DNA of 64,000 nt from Pseudoalteromonas sp. A601. GTDB taxonomy: Bacteria > Pseudomonadota > Gammaproteobacteria > Enterobacterales > Alteromonadaceae. The stretch covers positions 1-64,000 of the forward strand of contig NZ_MXQF01000014.1 in NCBI RefSeq assembly GCF_002165575.1. The letters are read 5' to 3'. A model generated the notes under the pieces. That model was not told the origin of the DNA. It was given only the letters and a program-made list of their open reading frames with translations, and searched no databases. This document shows, piece by piece, positions 47,675 through 58,124 of the stretch (positions are counted from its first letter, which is position 1; every line of letters starts with the position of its first letter). A program made the translations under genes and the position numbers.

Positions 47675-49426
47675 ATGGCCGGAAAGATCCCACGAAATTT
47701 TATTGACGATTTACTCGCCAGAACAGACATTGTCGAGCTCATTGACTCTAAAGTTGGTCTTAAAAAAGCCGGTAAAGATTACCAAGCGTGCTGCCCTTTT
47801 CATAACGAAAAGTCTCCGTCGTTTACTGTTTCGCAAGATAAACAGTTTTACCATTGCTTTGGTTGTGGCGCTAACGGCAACGCAATCTCCTTTGTAATGG
47901 AATACGATAAACTTGAGTTTGTTGATGCAATTGAAGAACTTGCCAGCTTATTAAACCTCGATGTACCACGCGAACAAGGTAACACCAGCTCAGGCCCACA
48001 AAGAACAGCAGAACAAAAACGTTCAGATTACGACTTAATGCTACACGCCGCCCGCTTTTATCAGCATCAATTAAAACATCATGCAAATTCTGCTGAAGTT
48101 ATTGAGTATGTAAAAGGCCGTGGGTTAAGTGGCGAAACCGTTAAAAAGTTCATGATTGGCTATGCACCAAGCGAATGGGAAGGCTTATGCCAACAACTAG
48201 GCCGTAACAAAGAACAAAAAGAGCAACTAGTAGAGCTAAAACTTGCTTCAGAGAAAACCCCTGGCAGGCAGTTTGATTTTTTCCGCGACCGCTTAATGTT
48301 TCCCATCCGCGATAAACGAGGTCGTGTAATCGCGTTTGGTGGTCGTGTTATGCAAGCCGACCAAGGTCCTAAATATTTAAACTCCCCTGAAACCCGTATT
48401 TTCCACAAAGGCTTTGAGCTATATGGGCTTTACGAGGCAAAGCAAGCGCATAAAAAGCTCGAGCATATTCTTATTGTTGAAGGCTATATGGACGTGGTCG
48501 CGCTCAGTGAGCAAGATATAGAGTACGCGGTAGCGGCTCTAGGCACTGCAACAACGGCTGAACACATGCATACTTTGTTTAGAACCACAGACAAAGTAAT
48601 ATGTTGTTATGATGGTGACCGTGCAGGTCGCGATGCCGCTTGGCGTGCGCTAGAAAATGCGCTGCCTTATTTGACTGATGGTAAAGCACTGCAATTTGTA
48701 TTTTTACCTGATGGCGAAGACCCTGATTCATTAGTACAAAAAGAAGGCAAAGATGCGTTTGAACAACGTTTAGCCCAAGCTGATGATTTCACCCAAGTAC
48801 TGTTTAATAAACTAAGCCAAGAAATTGATTTAACAACAGATGCAGGCAAAGCAAAGTTACTTAGTGCGGTACTGCCTCTGGTAGAAAAAATCCCTAGTGA
48901 GTTTTATCAGGAAAATTTACTTGAGCAACTAGGGCGATTAATTGGGCGCACAAAAGAGCAGCTAAATAGTCGCTTAAAAACACCGAAACAACAGCACTCT
49001 ATTGAGCGTAAGTTTAAAATAACACCGATGCGTCGCGCAATTGGTTTATTAGTTCAGCACCCAAATTTAGCAAACGCAGTGCCTTATTTACCCGACCTCG
49101 CGCAAATGAATATCGGGGGTATCGCTCTGTTGATTAAATTACAGCATTACGCATTACAAAAAGGCACTACTACCGCCCAACTACTTGAGGCGTTTAGAGA
49201 AAGCCCAGAATATGAAGCACTTATAAAACTTGCAACGTGGCGCCATGAAATAAATGACGACCGGTTAGAGGATGAATTTAAAAATACTTTTAAATTTATT
49301 GAAGATCAGTGTTTAAATTATCGACTCGAGACCCTATTAATAAAGGACAAGACCCAAGGGTTAAATAGCGATGAAAGACTTGAGTGTCATTTATTAACTC
49401 AAGCGCTAAAAGGCACTAACAGCTAG
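47675..49426 (+). CDS. dnaG: DNA primase
   Basis: DnaG lays RNA primers at the replication fork. The 583 residues include the CHC2 zinc domain (CCPFHNEKSPSFTVSQ and FYHCFGCGANG, about 38-65), the RNA-polymerase core with FPIRDKRGRVIAFGGRV, the TOPRIM metal site (VEGYMDVVAL and CYDGDRAGRDAA) and a C-terminal helicase-binding domain. The whole chain is intact. Confidence 0.97.
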   Translation: MAGKIPRNFIDDLLARTDIVELIDSKVGLKKAGKDYQACCPFHNEKSPSFTVSQDKQFYHCFGCGANGNAISFVMEYDKLEFVDAIEELASLLNLDVPREQGNTSSGPQRTAEQKRSDYDLMLHAARFYQHQLKHHANSAEVIEYVKGRGLSGETVKKFMIGYAPSEWEGLCQQLGRNKEQKEQLVELKLASEKTPGRQFDFFRDRLMFPIRDKRGRVIAFGGRVMQADQGPKYLNSPETRIFHKGFELYGLYEAKQAHKKLEHILIVEGYMDVVALSEQDIEYAVAALGTATTAEHMHTLFRTTDKVICCYDGDRAGRDAAWRALENALPYLTDGKALQFVFLPDGEDPDSLVQKEGKDAFEQRLAQADDFTQVLFNKLSQEIDLTTDAGKAKLLSAVLPLVEKIPSEFYQENLLEQLGRLIGRTKEQLNSRLKTPKQQHSIERKFKITPMRRAIGLLVQHPNLANAVPYLPDLAQMNIGGIALLIKLQHYALQKGTTTAQLLEAFRESPEYEALIKLATWRHEINDDRLEDEFKNTFKFIEDQCLNYRLETLLIKDKTQGLNSDERLECHLLTQALKGTNS

Positions 49427-49550
49427 CCAAAATTGATTTTTATTGCTATACTGTGCTATTCACTGCGTCGAATTATACTTAGCTTGGCTTTATATGTAAG
49501 CAAGCTGGCGCCTGTTGTATCAACTTATCAGAGTGGAAGAAAAAATCTCT

Positions 49551-51395
49551 ATGGATCCAACTCCTCAGTCACAATTAAAACTTCTGATTCAAAAAGGTAA
49601 AGAGCAAGGTTATTTAACTTTTGCAGAAGTTAATGATCACCTTCCACAAGATATTATCGATTCAGATCAAGTAGAAGATATCATTAGTATGATCAATGAT
49701 ATGGGTATCAAGGTTAGCGAAAACGCACCTGATGCCGATGAATTGATGATGCAAGAAACCACGACAGATGAAGACGCAGCAGAAGCCGCAGCCGCTGCGC
49801 TTGCTACTGTAGATAAAGAAATCGGCCGTACTACGGACCCGGTTCGTATGTACATGCGTGAAATGGGCACAGTTGAACTACTGACCCGTGAAGGCGAAAT
49901 TGTCATCGCAAAGCGTATTGAAGAAGGCATCAACCAAGTACAGATCTCGGTTGCTGAATATCCTGAAGCAATAACTTATCTTCTTGAACAGTGGGATAAA
50001 TTTGAAGCTGAAGAAATGCGCTTAAGCGACATTATCTCTGGTTTCTTTGATCCTAACGAAGATGAAGCTCAAATTTCTGCAACGCACATTGGCTCTGAAT
50101 TAAGTGAAAAAGAACTTGATGAAGAAGATGAAGATGATGCAGATAGTGACGATGATGATGACGAAGAAGAAGTAGATACCGGCCCAGATCCTGAAGAAGC
50201 CCGTATACACTTTGAAAACCTTCGTGATCTCTATAACAAAGCGCGCGACACTTTTGATAAAAAAGGTCGTTCACACCCAGATTCTCAAGCCGCTATTTTT
50301 GAGATCGGTGAGTTATTCAGAACATTTAAATTAGTACCAAAACAGTTTGATCGCATGGTTAATAACATGCGTGAAATGATGGACAGAGTACGTGTACAAG
50401 AACGTCTCATCATGAAACAAGCGGTACAATTTGCAAAATTACCAAAGAAAACCTTTGTTAAGCATTTTGCAAACAACGAAACAGATGCATCGTGGCTCGA
50501 TTTAGAAATTGCCGCTAACGAAAAGCATTCAGCTAAACTTGAAGAAGTTAAGCCAGAAATAATTCGTTGTATCAATAAACTTTCTGTAATTGAAGAAAGC
50601 ACTGGTTTAAGCATTGAACGTATTAAAGACATCAACCGTCGTATGAGTATCGGTGAGGCAAAAGCCCGTCGTGCGAAAAAAGAAATGGTTGAAGCAAACT
50701 TACGTCTTGTTATCTCAATTGCGAAGAAGTACACCAACCGTGGTTTACAATTCTTGGACTTAATCCAAGAAGGTAACATTGGTCTAATGAAAGCAGTTGA
50801 TAAGTTTGAGTACCGCCGTGGTTATAAGTTTTCAACTTATGCTACGTGGTGGATCCGCCAAGCAATCACTCGCTCTATCGCTGACCAAGCACGTACAATC
50901 CGTATTCCGGTGCATATGATTGAAACGATCAATAAATTGAATCGTATTTCACGTCAAATGCTACAAGAAATGGGTCGTGAGCCAAACCCTGAAGAATTAG
51001 CAGAACGCATGATGATGCCTGAGGACAAAATCCGTAAGGTACTTAAGATTGCAAAAGAGCCAATTTCGATGGAAACGCCAATCGGTGATGATGAAGATTC
51101 GCACTTAGGTGACTTTATCGAAGATACCACCATTGACTCGCCAATTGACTCGGCAACAATGGAATCTCTTCGTGGTGCTACCAACGACGTACTTGCAGGC
51201 CTAACAGCCCGTGAAGCTAAAGTATTACGTATGCGCTTTGGTATCGATATGAATACCGACCATACTCTAGAAGAAGTAGGTAAACAATTTGACGTAACCC
51301 GTGAGCGTATTCGTCAAATCGAAGCGAAGGCACTGCGTAAACTACGCCACCCTTCTCGCTCTGACTTACTTAAGAGCTTCTTAGACGCTAAATAA
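49551..51395 (+). CDS. rpoD: Primary sigma factor RpoD (sigma-70)
   Basis: The housekeeping sigma factor; 614 residues, close to the 613 of E. coli. Region 1.1 (about 1-80), the non-conserved region with an unusually acidic tract ([19 protein letters not shown], about 200-218), region 2 ([40 protein letters not shown]), region 3 and region 4.2 ([17 protein letters not shown]) are all present. The ATG at 49551 begins [12 protein letters not shown], the family N-terminus. It is the third gene of the macromolecular synthesis cluster. Confidence 0.98.
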   Translation: MDPTPQSQLKLLIQKGKEQGYLTFAEVNDHLPQDIIDSDQVEDIISMINDMGIKVSENAPDADELMMQETTTDEDAAEAAAAALATVDKEIGRTTDPVRMYMREMGTVELLTREGEIVIAKRIEEGINQVQISVAEYPEAITYLLEQWDKFEAEEMRLSDIISGFFDPNEDEAQISATHIGSELSEKELDEEDEDDADSDDDDDEEEVDTGPDPEEARIHFENLRDLYNKARDTFDKKGRSHPDSQAAIFEIGELFRTFKLVPKQFDRMVNNMREMMDRVRVQERLIMKQAVQFAKLPKKTFVKHFANNETDASWLDLEIAANEKHSAKLEEVKPEIIRCINKLSVIEESTGLSIERIKDINRRMSIGEAKARRAKKEMVEANLRLVISIAKKYTNRGLQFLDLIQEGNIGLMKAVDKFEYRRGYKFSTYATWWIRQAITRSIADQARTIRIPVHMIETINKLNRISRQMLQEMGREPNPEELAERMMMPEDKIRKVLKIAKEPISMETPIGDDEDSHLGDFIEDTTIDSPIDSATMESLRGATNDVLAGLTAREAKVLRMRFGIDMNTDHTLEEVGKQFDVTRERIRQIEAKALRKLRHPSRSDLLKSFLDAK

Positions 51396-51417
51396 TTAGC
51401 TACTAACAAACATAATC

Positions 51418-51444
51418 AAAAGGCCGCTGTAGCGGCCTTTTTTC
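51418..51444 (+). terminator. Terminator after rpoD
   Basis: AAAAGGCCGCT (51418-51428) pairs perfectly with AGCGGCCTTTT (51431-51441), followed by more T residues. The two-base gap leaves a minimal loop, so the innermost pairs open. Confidence 0.9.
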
Positions 51445-51462
51445 TATTTCAAGGAAACTATC

Positions 51463-52347
51463 ATGGCTTGGATCCAAATCCGTATCAATGCTAATGCCGC
51501 AACCGCTGATGCTGTAAGTGACTTATTAATGGAAGCAGGCAGCGCATCTGTTACCTTCATTGATGCTAAAGATACGCCTATTTATGAGCCTAAAATTGGC
51601 ACAGTCGAATTTTGGGCTGATACCACTGTTATTGGTCTGTTCGAGGCTAATCACGATATGAATGCAGTCATTGAGTTGTTGAAGCGCCATGACGAGATAA
51701 GAGACTCGTTAGTTTATAAAGTCGAGCAACTAGAAGATAAAGACTGGGAACGTGAATGGATGGATAATTTCCATCCGATTCAATTTGGCAAAAAGCTATG
51801 GATTTGCCCAAGCTGGCGCGATATTCCAGACCCTGATGCTGTAAATGTATTACTCGACCCAGGCCTTGCTTTTGGCACCGGAACTCATGCGACTACTGCA
51901 CTGTGTTTAAAATGGCTTGAAAGCCAAGACTTAACAGGTAAAACCGTGGTCGACTTTGGCTGCGGCTCAGGTATTTTAGGCATTGCAGCTATCAAATTAG
52001 GTGCTGAGCGTATGATAGGCATCGATATCGACCCACAAGCACTTGAGGCAAGTTTAGATAACGCACAGCGTAACGGTGTAGCCGACAAACTGGAAGTTTA
52101 CCTACCAGAAAATCAGCCTGAATTTACAGCTGATATAGTAGTAGCAAACATTTTAGCCGCACCACTTCGAGAATTACACAGCGTGATTTTAGGCTTGTTA
52201 AAACCAGGCGGTAAAATTGCTATGTCAGGTATTTTACAAGAGCAAGCACAGTCAGTGGCTGATGTTTATGCGCCGTTTCTAGCCCTTGATGAAATTGCTG
52301 TTGAAGGTGAATGGACACGAGTCAGCGGTAAAAAGCATGCTAACTAA
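51463..52347 (+). CDS. prmA: Ribosomal protein L11 methyltransferase
   Basis: PrmA trimethylates ribosomal protein L11. The 294 residues have the N-terminal L11-recognition domain ([20 protein letters not shown]), the linker [18 protein letters not shown] and SAM-binding [20 protein letters not shown] with [17 protein letters not shown] lies upstream of the ATG. It precedes dusB-fis, as in enterobacteria, but a hairpin separates it. Confidence 0.97.
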   Translation: MAWIQIRINANAATADAVSDLLMEAGSASVTFIDAKDTPIYEPKIGTVEFWADTTVIGLFEANHDMNAVIELLKRHDEIRDSLVYKVEQLEDKDWEREWMDNFHPIQFGKKLWICPSWRDIPDPDAVNVLLDPGLAFGTGTHATTALCLKWLESQDLTGKTVVDFGCGSGILGIAAIKLGAERMIGIDIDPQALEASLDNAQRNGVADKLEVYLPENQPEFTADIVVANILAAPLRELHSVILGLLKPGGKIAMSGILQEQAQSVADVYAPFLALDEIAVEGEWTRVSGKKHAN

Positions 52348-52387
52348 TCGTGTTACCTTTGTTTAAGCATTAACTCTAAATACGTTT

Positions 52388-52414
52388 GTAAAGCCTGTAG
52401 TTAACAGGCTTTAC
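52388..52414. terminator. Hairpin between prmA and dusB
   Basis: GTAAAGCCTG (52388-52397) pairs perfectly with CAGGCTTTAC (52405-52414). The lack of a T run makes its termination strength uncertain. The rest of 52348-52616 is AT-rich and presumably holds the dusB-fis promoter, with no clear motif by eye. Confidence 0.6.
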
Positions 52415-52616
52415 CTATTATTCACACATTAATTTACCGTGCTGATTATTACCACTAAATTTGTTTTGTATAAATATCAAACAAATCAACCCGCCCGTCA
52501 AACTGTTATCAAAAGTCAATACGAAAAAGGCAAAAAAAAGTCACTTTTGTTCAATTTATAGCCTTTGATTTTTAGTGAAAACACCGTAAACTTAGCGCCC
52601 CTTGAAAAGAGGCCTA

Positions 52617-53597
52617 TTGAATACAGTGCGTATCGGTTCATACCAACTTGAGAACAATGTAATTGTCGCGCCAATGGCAGGCATTACAGACAGACCATTT
52701 AGACAGCTTTGCCGACGCTTAGGTGCGGGGCTTGCCGTGTCTGAAATGCTATCGTCAAATCCTAAAGTATGGAAAACCGAAAAATCGATGAACCGTATGG
52801 ATCACAGCGGTGAATCAGGAATACGCGCGGTGCAGATCGCAGGAGCTGATCCTGAGCTTATGGCTCAGGCCGCACAATTCAATGTCAGTAATGGTGCACA
52901 AATCATAGATATAAATATGGGGTGCCCAGCTAAGAAAGTGAACAAGAAACTCGCAGGCTCAGCGTTATTGCAGTTTCCTGAGTTAGTCGAAGAGATTATT
53001 GATGCAGTTGTAAATGCTGTTGATGTACCTGTAACACTAAAAATCCGCACAGGGTGGGATCAGGAAAACCGTAATGGTGTAGAGATTGCGAGCATAGCTG
53101 AACGTTATGGTATTGCTTCATTAGCCGTGCATGGGCGTACTCGCGCATGTATGTATAAAGGTGAAGCAGAATACGCCACGATTAGGGATATTAAACGTTC
53201 AGTGTCGATACCTGTGGTTGCTAATGGTGATATTACGTCACCAGAAAAAGCAAAGCAGGTTTTGGACTATACGGGTGCAGATGCCATTATGATTGGTCGA
53301 GCCGCCCAAGGTCGCCCTTGGATATTTAGGGAGATAGACCACTATTTGCGAACTGGAAAACACTTACCAACACCTGAAATTTCAGAAGTGCGTGGTATTT
53401 TGATGGAACACTTAGTGAACCTTCATACGTTTTACGGGGAACCAATGGGAGCGCGAATAGCTCGCAAACATGTATCTTGGTATTTGCAAACCCATGACAG
53501 TGACGGTCAGTTTAGGCGAGTATTTAATGCTCTCGATAATCCACAGGCACAAATCGAGACATTAGAGCAATACTTTAAAACACTAGCAGCTAACTAA
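52617..53597 (+). CDS. dusB: tRNA-dihydrouridine synthase B
   Basis: DusB reduces uridines in tRNA (U17 in E. coli) using FMN. The 326 residues contain [40 protein letters not shown] (catalytic Cys), TLKIRTGW and [16 protein letters not shown]. The start is not an ATG: TTG 52617 sits four bases after AAGAGG and gives [17 protein letters not shown] 52626 would match the E. coli N-terminus but is poorly spaced. It forms the dusB-fis operon, with a 20-base gap. Confidence 0.93.
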   Translation: MNTVRIGSYQLENNVIVAPMAGITDRPFRQLCRRLGAGLAVSEMLSSNPKVWKTEKSMNRMDHSGESGIRAVQIAGADPELMAQAAQFNVSNGAQIIDINMGCPAKKVNKKLAGSALLQFPELVEEIIDAVVNAVDVPVTLKIRTGWDQENRNGVEIASIAERYGIASLAVHGRTRACMYKGEAEYATIRDIKRSVSIPVVANGDITSPEKAKQVLDYTGADAIMIGRAAQGRPWIFREIDHYLRTGKHLPTPEISEVRGILMEHLVNLHTFYGEPMGARIARKHVSWYLQTHDSDGQFRRVFNALDNPQAQIETLEQYFKTLAAN

Positions 53598-53617
53598 GAA
53601 AGAAAGAGATATAAACA

Positions 53618-53908
53618 ATGTTCGAACAAAACGTGACTTCTCCATTTATCACTAACCCTCATGTTCAGTCGCACGAGAAACCGCAGCCATTACGCGATGC
53701 AGTGAAGAAAGCTGTTCATCACTATTTAAAACAGCTTAACGGTCAAGATGTGCAAGACGTTTACGACCTTGTTCTTTCTGAGCTAGAAGCACCATTACTT
53801 GAAGAAGTAATGACTTATACACGTGGTAACCAAACACGTGCGGCAATCTTACTAGGTATCAACCGTGGTACTTTACGTAAGAAGCTTAAGAAATACGGCA
53901 TGAACTAA
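53618..53908 (+). CDS. fis: DNA-binding protein Fis
   Basis: A nucleoid protein that bends DNA and activates rRNA promoters. The 96-residue protein ends in the helix-turn-helix [20 protein letters not shown], and the N-terminal and core helices also follow the family closely. Its stop codon is inside the first bases of a palindromic element. The rrn-type promoter at the far left edge of the window is the kind of promoter that Fis activates. Confidence 0.98.
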   Translation: MFEQNVTSPFITNPHVQSHEKPQPLRDAVKKAVHHYLKQLNGQDVQDVYDLVLSELEAPLLEEVMTYTRGNQTRAAILLGINRGTLRKKLKKYGMN

Positions 53909-54069
53909 TACCAGCTATATTGAAACTGTAATCATTCTAACGAGCTAAATAAGCCCCTAACTGCGTTAAAATTTTTTTATGTAGAATAACTACACAGCAA
54001 AATTTTTGCCTTGTTATTGACTTATTTCTCTGTCGTTATAATTGCTTACTAATCCAATACAGTTGGTAT
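53908..54069. repeat. Palindromic element after fis
   Basis: ATACCAGCTATATTG (53908-53922) and CAATACAGTTGGTAT (54055-54069) are near-perfect inverted ends. The inner halves also pair with each other, for instance TTCTAACGAG-like and GTCGTTATAA-like segments and the AATAAG/CTTATT arms, making one long imperfect hairpin of about 160 bases. It abuts the fis stop and looks like a dispersed REP/MITE-type sequence. Confidence 0.7.
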
Positions 54070-54084
54070 AAAGTATTTTGAGTA

Positions 54085-54111
54085 AAAAGCACCTTAGGGT
54101 GCTTTTTTTAT
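54085..54111 (+). terminator. Terminator upstream of purH
   Basis: AAAAAGCACC (54085-54094) pairs perfectly with GGTGCTTTTT (54099-54108) around TTAG, and more T residues follow. It ends the dusB-fis transcript. Confidence 0.92.
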
Positions 54112-54213
54112 ATCTTTAAAAATCCTCACCCTTTAAATATCGTTTTTTAAGCGATATTCAGTTAAAATAGCGCCTTTCTAAGCTAGCTCAAACACTGAGG
54201 TAATCAAACTACA

Positions 54214-55800
54214 ATGGATACACATCGTCCAATTCGTCGCGCACTACTAAGTGTGTCAGATAAAACCGGTATCGTTGAATTTGCTCGTTCACTTGAATCA
54301 CAAGGTGTCGAACTTTTATCAACTGGCGGTACTTGTAAATTACTTGCTGATAACGGCATTAAAGTCACTGAAGTATCTGACCACACAGGTCACCCAGAGA
54401 TCATGGATGGTCGCGTAAAAACTCTTCATCCAAAAATTCATGGCGGTATTTTAGCGCGTCGTGGCCAAGATGAAGACGTAATGAGCGAGAATAACATCTC
54501 TGCTATCGATATTGTTGTAGTTAACTTATACCCCTTTGCGAATACAGTCGCTCAAGAGAACTGCAGCCTTGAAGATGCGATTGAAAACATTGATATCGGT
54601 GGTCCAACTATGGTTCGTGCTGCGGCTAAAAACCACAAAGACGTGACTATCGTAGTAAATGCAAAAGATTACGATCGCGTAATTAGTGAGATGCAAAGCA
54701 ATAATGGCTCAACAACGTACAAGACACGTTTTGATTTAGCTATTGCCGCTTACGAGCACACCGCACAGTACGATGGCATGATTGCTAACTACTTCGGTAA
54801 AATGGTTGCAGACTACACTGATGAAGCGGCAGAGGAAACTAAATTTCCACGTACAATCAATATGCAGTTCACGAAAAAGCAAGATATGCGCTACGGTGAA
54901 AACTCACACCAAGACGCCGCCTTCTATGTTGAAAACGACGTGCAAGAAGCCTCTGTAGCAACCGCTGTACAGCTTCAAGGTAAAGCCTTATCGTTTAACA
55001 ATATTGCTGACACTGATTCAGCCCTTGAGTGTGTTAAAGAGTTTGACGTACCAGCCTGTGTTATTGTAAAGCATGCAAACCCTTGCGGCGTATCAATTGG
55101 TGAAAACATCCTTGAAGCCTACGACCGCGCATTTAAAACAGACCCTACATCTGCATTTGGTGGCATCATCGCCTTTAACCAAGAGCTTGATGCCGATACC
55201 GCAGAAGCAATCGTGTCACGTCAATTTGTTGAAGTGATCATTGCACCTAAAGTATCTGAAGCTGCAGCGCAAATCATTTCAGCTAAGCAAAATGTACGTT
55301 TACTTGAGTGTGGTGAGTTCTCTGCTAAAGGCACAGGCCACGACATTAAACGTGTAAATGGCGGCGTATTAATTCAAGACCGCGATTTAGGTATGGTAAC
55401 GCAAGGCGACTTAAAAGTTGTCTCTAAACGCCAGCCTACTGAGCAAGAACTTAAAGACTTATTATTTTGCTGGAAAGTGGCTAAGTTTGTTAAATCAAAT
55501 GCCATTGTGTATGCCCGCGATGGCATGACAATTGGTGTAGGTGCAGGCCAAATGAGCCGCGTTTACTCTGCTAAAATTGCCGGTATTAAAGCTGCTGATG
55601 AAAACCTTGAAGTTAAGGGCTCAGTAATGGCATCTGATGCATTCTTCCCATTCCGTGATGGTATTGATGCTGCAGCCGACGCTGGTATTACTGCGGTAAT
55701 TCAACCTGGTGGTTCAATGCGCGATGAAGAAGTTATCGCTGCTGCTGACGAAGCTGGCATGGCAATGGTGTTTACTGGCATGCGTCACTTCCGCCACTAA
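54214..55800 (+). CDS. purH: Bifunctional AICAR transformylase / IMP cyclohydrolase
   Basis: PurH performs the last two steps of IMP synthesis. The 528 residues have the cyclohydrolase domain ([20 protein letters not shown] to about 200) and the transformylase domain with [13 protein letters not shown] [25 protein letters not shown] (catalytic Lys-His) and [13 protein letters not shown]. It is followed by a terminator, then a methyltransferase gene and purD; in E. coli purH and purD are adjacent. Confidence 0.97.
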   Translation: MDTHRPIRRALLSVSDKTGIVEFARSLESQGVELLSTGGTCKLLADNGIKVTEVSDHTGHPEIMDGRVKTLHPKIHGGILARRGQDEDVMSENNISAIDIVVVNLYPFANTVAQENCSLEDAIENIDIGGPTMVRAAAKNHKDVTIVVNAKDYDRVISEMQSNNGSTTYKTRFDLAIAAYEHTAQYDGMIANYFGKMVADYTDEAAEETKFPRTINMQFTKKQDMRYGENSHQDAAFYVENDVQEASVATAVQLQGKALSFNNIADTDSALECVKEFDVPACVIVKHANPCGVSIGENILEAYDRAFKTDPTSAFGGIIAFNQELDADTAEAIVSRQFVEVIIAPKVSEAAAQIISAKQNVRLLECGEFSAKGTGHDIKRVNGGVLIQDRDLGMVTQGDLKVVSKRQPTEQELKDLLFCWKVAKFVKSNAIVYARDGMTIGVGAGQMSRVYSAKIAGIKAADENLEVKGSVMASDAFFPFRDGIDAAADAGITAVIQPGGSMRDEEVIAAADEAGMAMVFTGMRHFRH

Positions 55801-55806
55801 TCACGC

Positions 55807-55837
55807 AAAGAGCTAACTGCATCAGTTAGCTCTTTTT
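55807..55837 (+). terminator. Terminator after purH
   Basis: AAAGAGCTAACTG (55807-55819) pairs perfectly with CAGTTAGCTCTTT (55823-55835) around a three-base loop, then T residues. It isolates purH from the methyltransferase gene. Confidence 0.92.
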
Positions 55838-55908
55838 GTTTGCATCAAATTCACGTATTCTGCTTATTCTATAACCTCTCGTAAAATTATAATGTGAAGG
55901 AACAGACG

Positions 55909-56727
55909 ATGAAATTTGCACTAAAAACGTTACTGGTTGCCACTTTGGCTGTCAGTGCTACTACCGCCGTTGCTCATAATCACGGCCATGATTCAGCATT
56001 AAAGCACGCTGTAAAAGCAACCGAACGTAACGCTGAACGCGACCAATATCGCCACCCAGTCCAAACTCTGGAATTTTTTGGCTTTAAACCAAGTATGACA
56101 GTGGTTGAAATTGCCCCAGGCGGTGGTTGGTACAGTGAGATTTTAGCGCCAGCATTGAAAGAGCACGGCACCTATTACGCTGCGCACTTCCCTGCAGATT
56201 CATCGGTTGGTTACTATCAACGTTCATTAGCTGGCTTTAAAAAGAAGGTTGCTGAGGATGAGCGTTTTAGCAAAGTAAAAATCACTGAATTCGCCCCTTC
56301 ATCACATTTAGATATTGCTCCAGCTGGCAGTGCGGATATGGTTTTGACCTTTCGTAATGTTCATAACTGGTATATGAGTAAAGATAAAGAAGCGGCAGCT
56401 AACGCTTTTAAATCGTTTTACACCGCGCTCAAATCAGGCGGCACCTTAGGTGTAGTTGAACACCGCTTGCCAGAAGAGCGCGCTGATGAAATGCAAAAAT
56501 CATCAGGTTATATGAAGCAAAGTGTTGTGATTGAACTTGCTAAAAAAGCAGGTTTTGAACTTGAAGCAAGCAGTGACATAAATGCAAATTCACTTGATAC
56601 AGCCGATCACCCTAAAGGGGTATGGACACTACCACCTAGCCTAAGACTTGGCGAGCAAGACGCCGCTAAGTATAAAGCCATTGGTGAAAGTGACCGCATG
56701 ACGCTGAAATTTAAAAAACCGCTTTAA
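55909..56727 (+). CDS. Exported SAM-dependent methyltransferase
   Basis: The 272-residue protein starts with a signal peptide (MKFALKTLLVATLAVSATTAV, cut near AVAHN) and then has a class I methyltransferase fold. SAM-binding motif I is VVEIAPGGGWYSEIL, near residues 68-82; post-I acidic and motif IV residues follow (DMVLTFRNVHNWY). An exported SAM enzyme is unusual, since SAM is cytosolic; similar proteins of unknown function are widespread in marine and alphaproteobacteria. ATG 55909 was chosen for its AAGGAA site seven bases upstream. It sits between purH and purD, 14 bases before the latter. Confidence 0.85.
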   Translation: MKFALKTLLVATLAVSATTAVAHNHGHDSALKHAVKATERNAERDQYRHPVQTLEFFGFKPSMTVVEIAPGGGWYSEILAPALKEHGTYYAAHFPADSSVGYYQRSLAGFKKKVAEDERFSKVKITEFAPSSHLDIAPAGSADMVLTFRNVHNWYMSKDKEAAANAFKSFYTALKSGGTLGVVEHRLPEERADEMQKSSGYMKQSVVIELAKKAGFELEASSDINANSLDTADHPKGVWTLPPSLRLGEQDAAKYKAIGESDRMTLKFKKPL

Positions 56728-56741
56728 ATAGGATATTCGCC

Positions 56742-58025
56742 ATGAATGTATTAGTCATTGGCAGCGGCGGCCGCGAACACGCACTTGCGTTTAAGGCCGC
56801 TCAAAACAAAAAAGTAACCACTGTATTCGTTGCTCCAGGTAATGCAGGTACTGCACTTGAGCCAAAACTTGAAAACGTTGCGATTAATGTTGAAGACTTA
56901 GATGGTCTACTTAATTTTGCAAAGCAAAACAATGTTGGCCTTACTATCGTAGGTCCTGAAGTACCACTGGTACTAGGTGTGGTAGATAAGTTCCGTGAAC
57001 ACGGCTTAGCTATTTTTGGCCCAACCGCCGGCGCCGCACAGTTAGAGGGCTCTAAATCGTTTACTAAAGACTTTTTAGCACGCCATAATATTCCAACTGC
57101 GGATTATCAAACGTTTGAGCAAATCGACCCTGCCCTTGCCTATTTAAAAGAAAAAGGCGCACCGATTGTCATCAAAGCTGACGGTTTAGCTGCAGGCAAA
57201 GGCGTTATTGTTGCTATGGACGAGCGCGAAGCTGAAGCTGCTATCCGCGATATGCTAGCTGGAAACGCCTTTGGTGAAGCAGGCAGCCGCGTAGTCATTG
57301 AAGAGTTTTTAGAAGGCGAAGAAGCGTCATTTATCGTAATGGTTGATGGCGAAAATGTACTTCCGTTTGCTACTAGCCAAGATCATAAACGTGCTTACAA
57401 TGGCGATAAAGGCCCTAACACAGGCGGCATGGGTGCATATTCACCAGCACCCGTTGTGACTGACGAAATCCACCAGCGCATCATGAACGAAGTGATAAAC
57501 CCAACGGTTGCAGGTATGGCCAGCGAAGGTCATCCATACACAGGCTTTTTGTATGCTGGCCTGATGATCGACGCCGACGGTACACCTAAAGTTATCGAGT
57601 ATAACTGTCGTTTTGGCGACCCAGAAACACAACCTATGATGCTACGCTTACAATCAGACTTAGTTGAATTGATTGAAGCGGCTAACCGCGTAGAACTCGA
57701 TAAAACCACCATTGAGTTTGATTCACGCGCAGCTGTCGGTGTGGTATTAGCTGCTAAAGGTTATCCTGATAGCTACCCGAAAGGCGATACAATCAATGGC
57801 CTTAAAGTTAGCTACGCCGAAGGCGAAAAAGTATTTCACGCAGGCACTAAGCAAGACGGCGATAACGTAGTAACCGCAGGTGGTCGTGTGTTATGTGCCA
57901 CGGCTCTTGGTAATACAGTGACGCAAGCACAGCAACGTGCTTATGAGCTTGTAGACGAGATCAGTTGGGAAGGTATGGAATATCGTACTGATATAGCTTA
58001 TCGTGCTATCGCTCGGGAAAAATAA
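56742..58025 (+). CDS. purD: Phosphoribosylamine-glycine ligase
   Basis: PurD (GARS) makes glycinamide ribonucleotide in purine synthesis. The 427-residue ATP-grasp enzyme starts MNVLVIGSGGREHALAFKAA; APIVIKADGLAAGKGVIVAM and VIEYNCRFGDPETQPMMLRL are the core motifs. A terminator follows. It is probably cotranscribed with the methyltransferase gene. Confidence 0.97.
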   Translation: MNVLVIGSGGREHALAFKAAQNKKVTTVFVAPGNAGTALEPKLENVAINVEDLDGLLNFAKQNNVGLTIVGPEVPLVLGVVDKFREHGLAIFGPTAGAAQLEGSKSFTKDFLARHNIPTADYQTFEQIDPALAYLKEKGAPIVIKADGLAAGKGVIVAMDEREAEAAIRDMLAGNAFGEAGSRVVIEEFLEGEEASFIVMVDGENVLPFATSQDHKRAYNGDKGPNTGGMGAYSPAPVVTDEIHQRIMNEVINPTVAGMASEGHPYTGFLYAGLMIDADGTPKVIEYNCRFGDPETQPMMLRLQSDLVELIEAANRVELDKTTIEFDSRAAVGVVLAAKGYPDSYPKGDTINGLKVSYAEGEKVFHAGTKQDGDNVVTAGGRVLCATALGNTVTQAQQRAYELVDEISWEGMEYRTDIAYRAIAREK

Positions 58026-58054
58026 TTAATTGGTATAACCAGTTAAGATTTAAT

Positions 58055-58082
58055 AAAAAGCGCAGTTTATCTGCGCTTTTTA
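58055..58082 (+). terminator. Terminator after purD
   Basis: AAAAAGCGCAG (58055-58065) pairs with CTGCGCTTTTT (58071-58081) around a five-base loop. Confidence 0.92.
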
Positions 58083-58124
58083 ATGCTACACTCATTTCTA
58101 GGGACTGAAAAAGAACGTTAAAAA

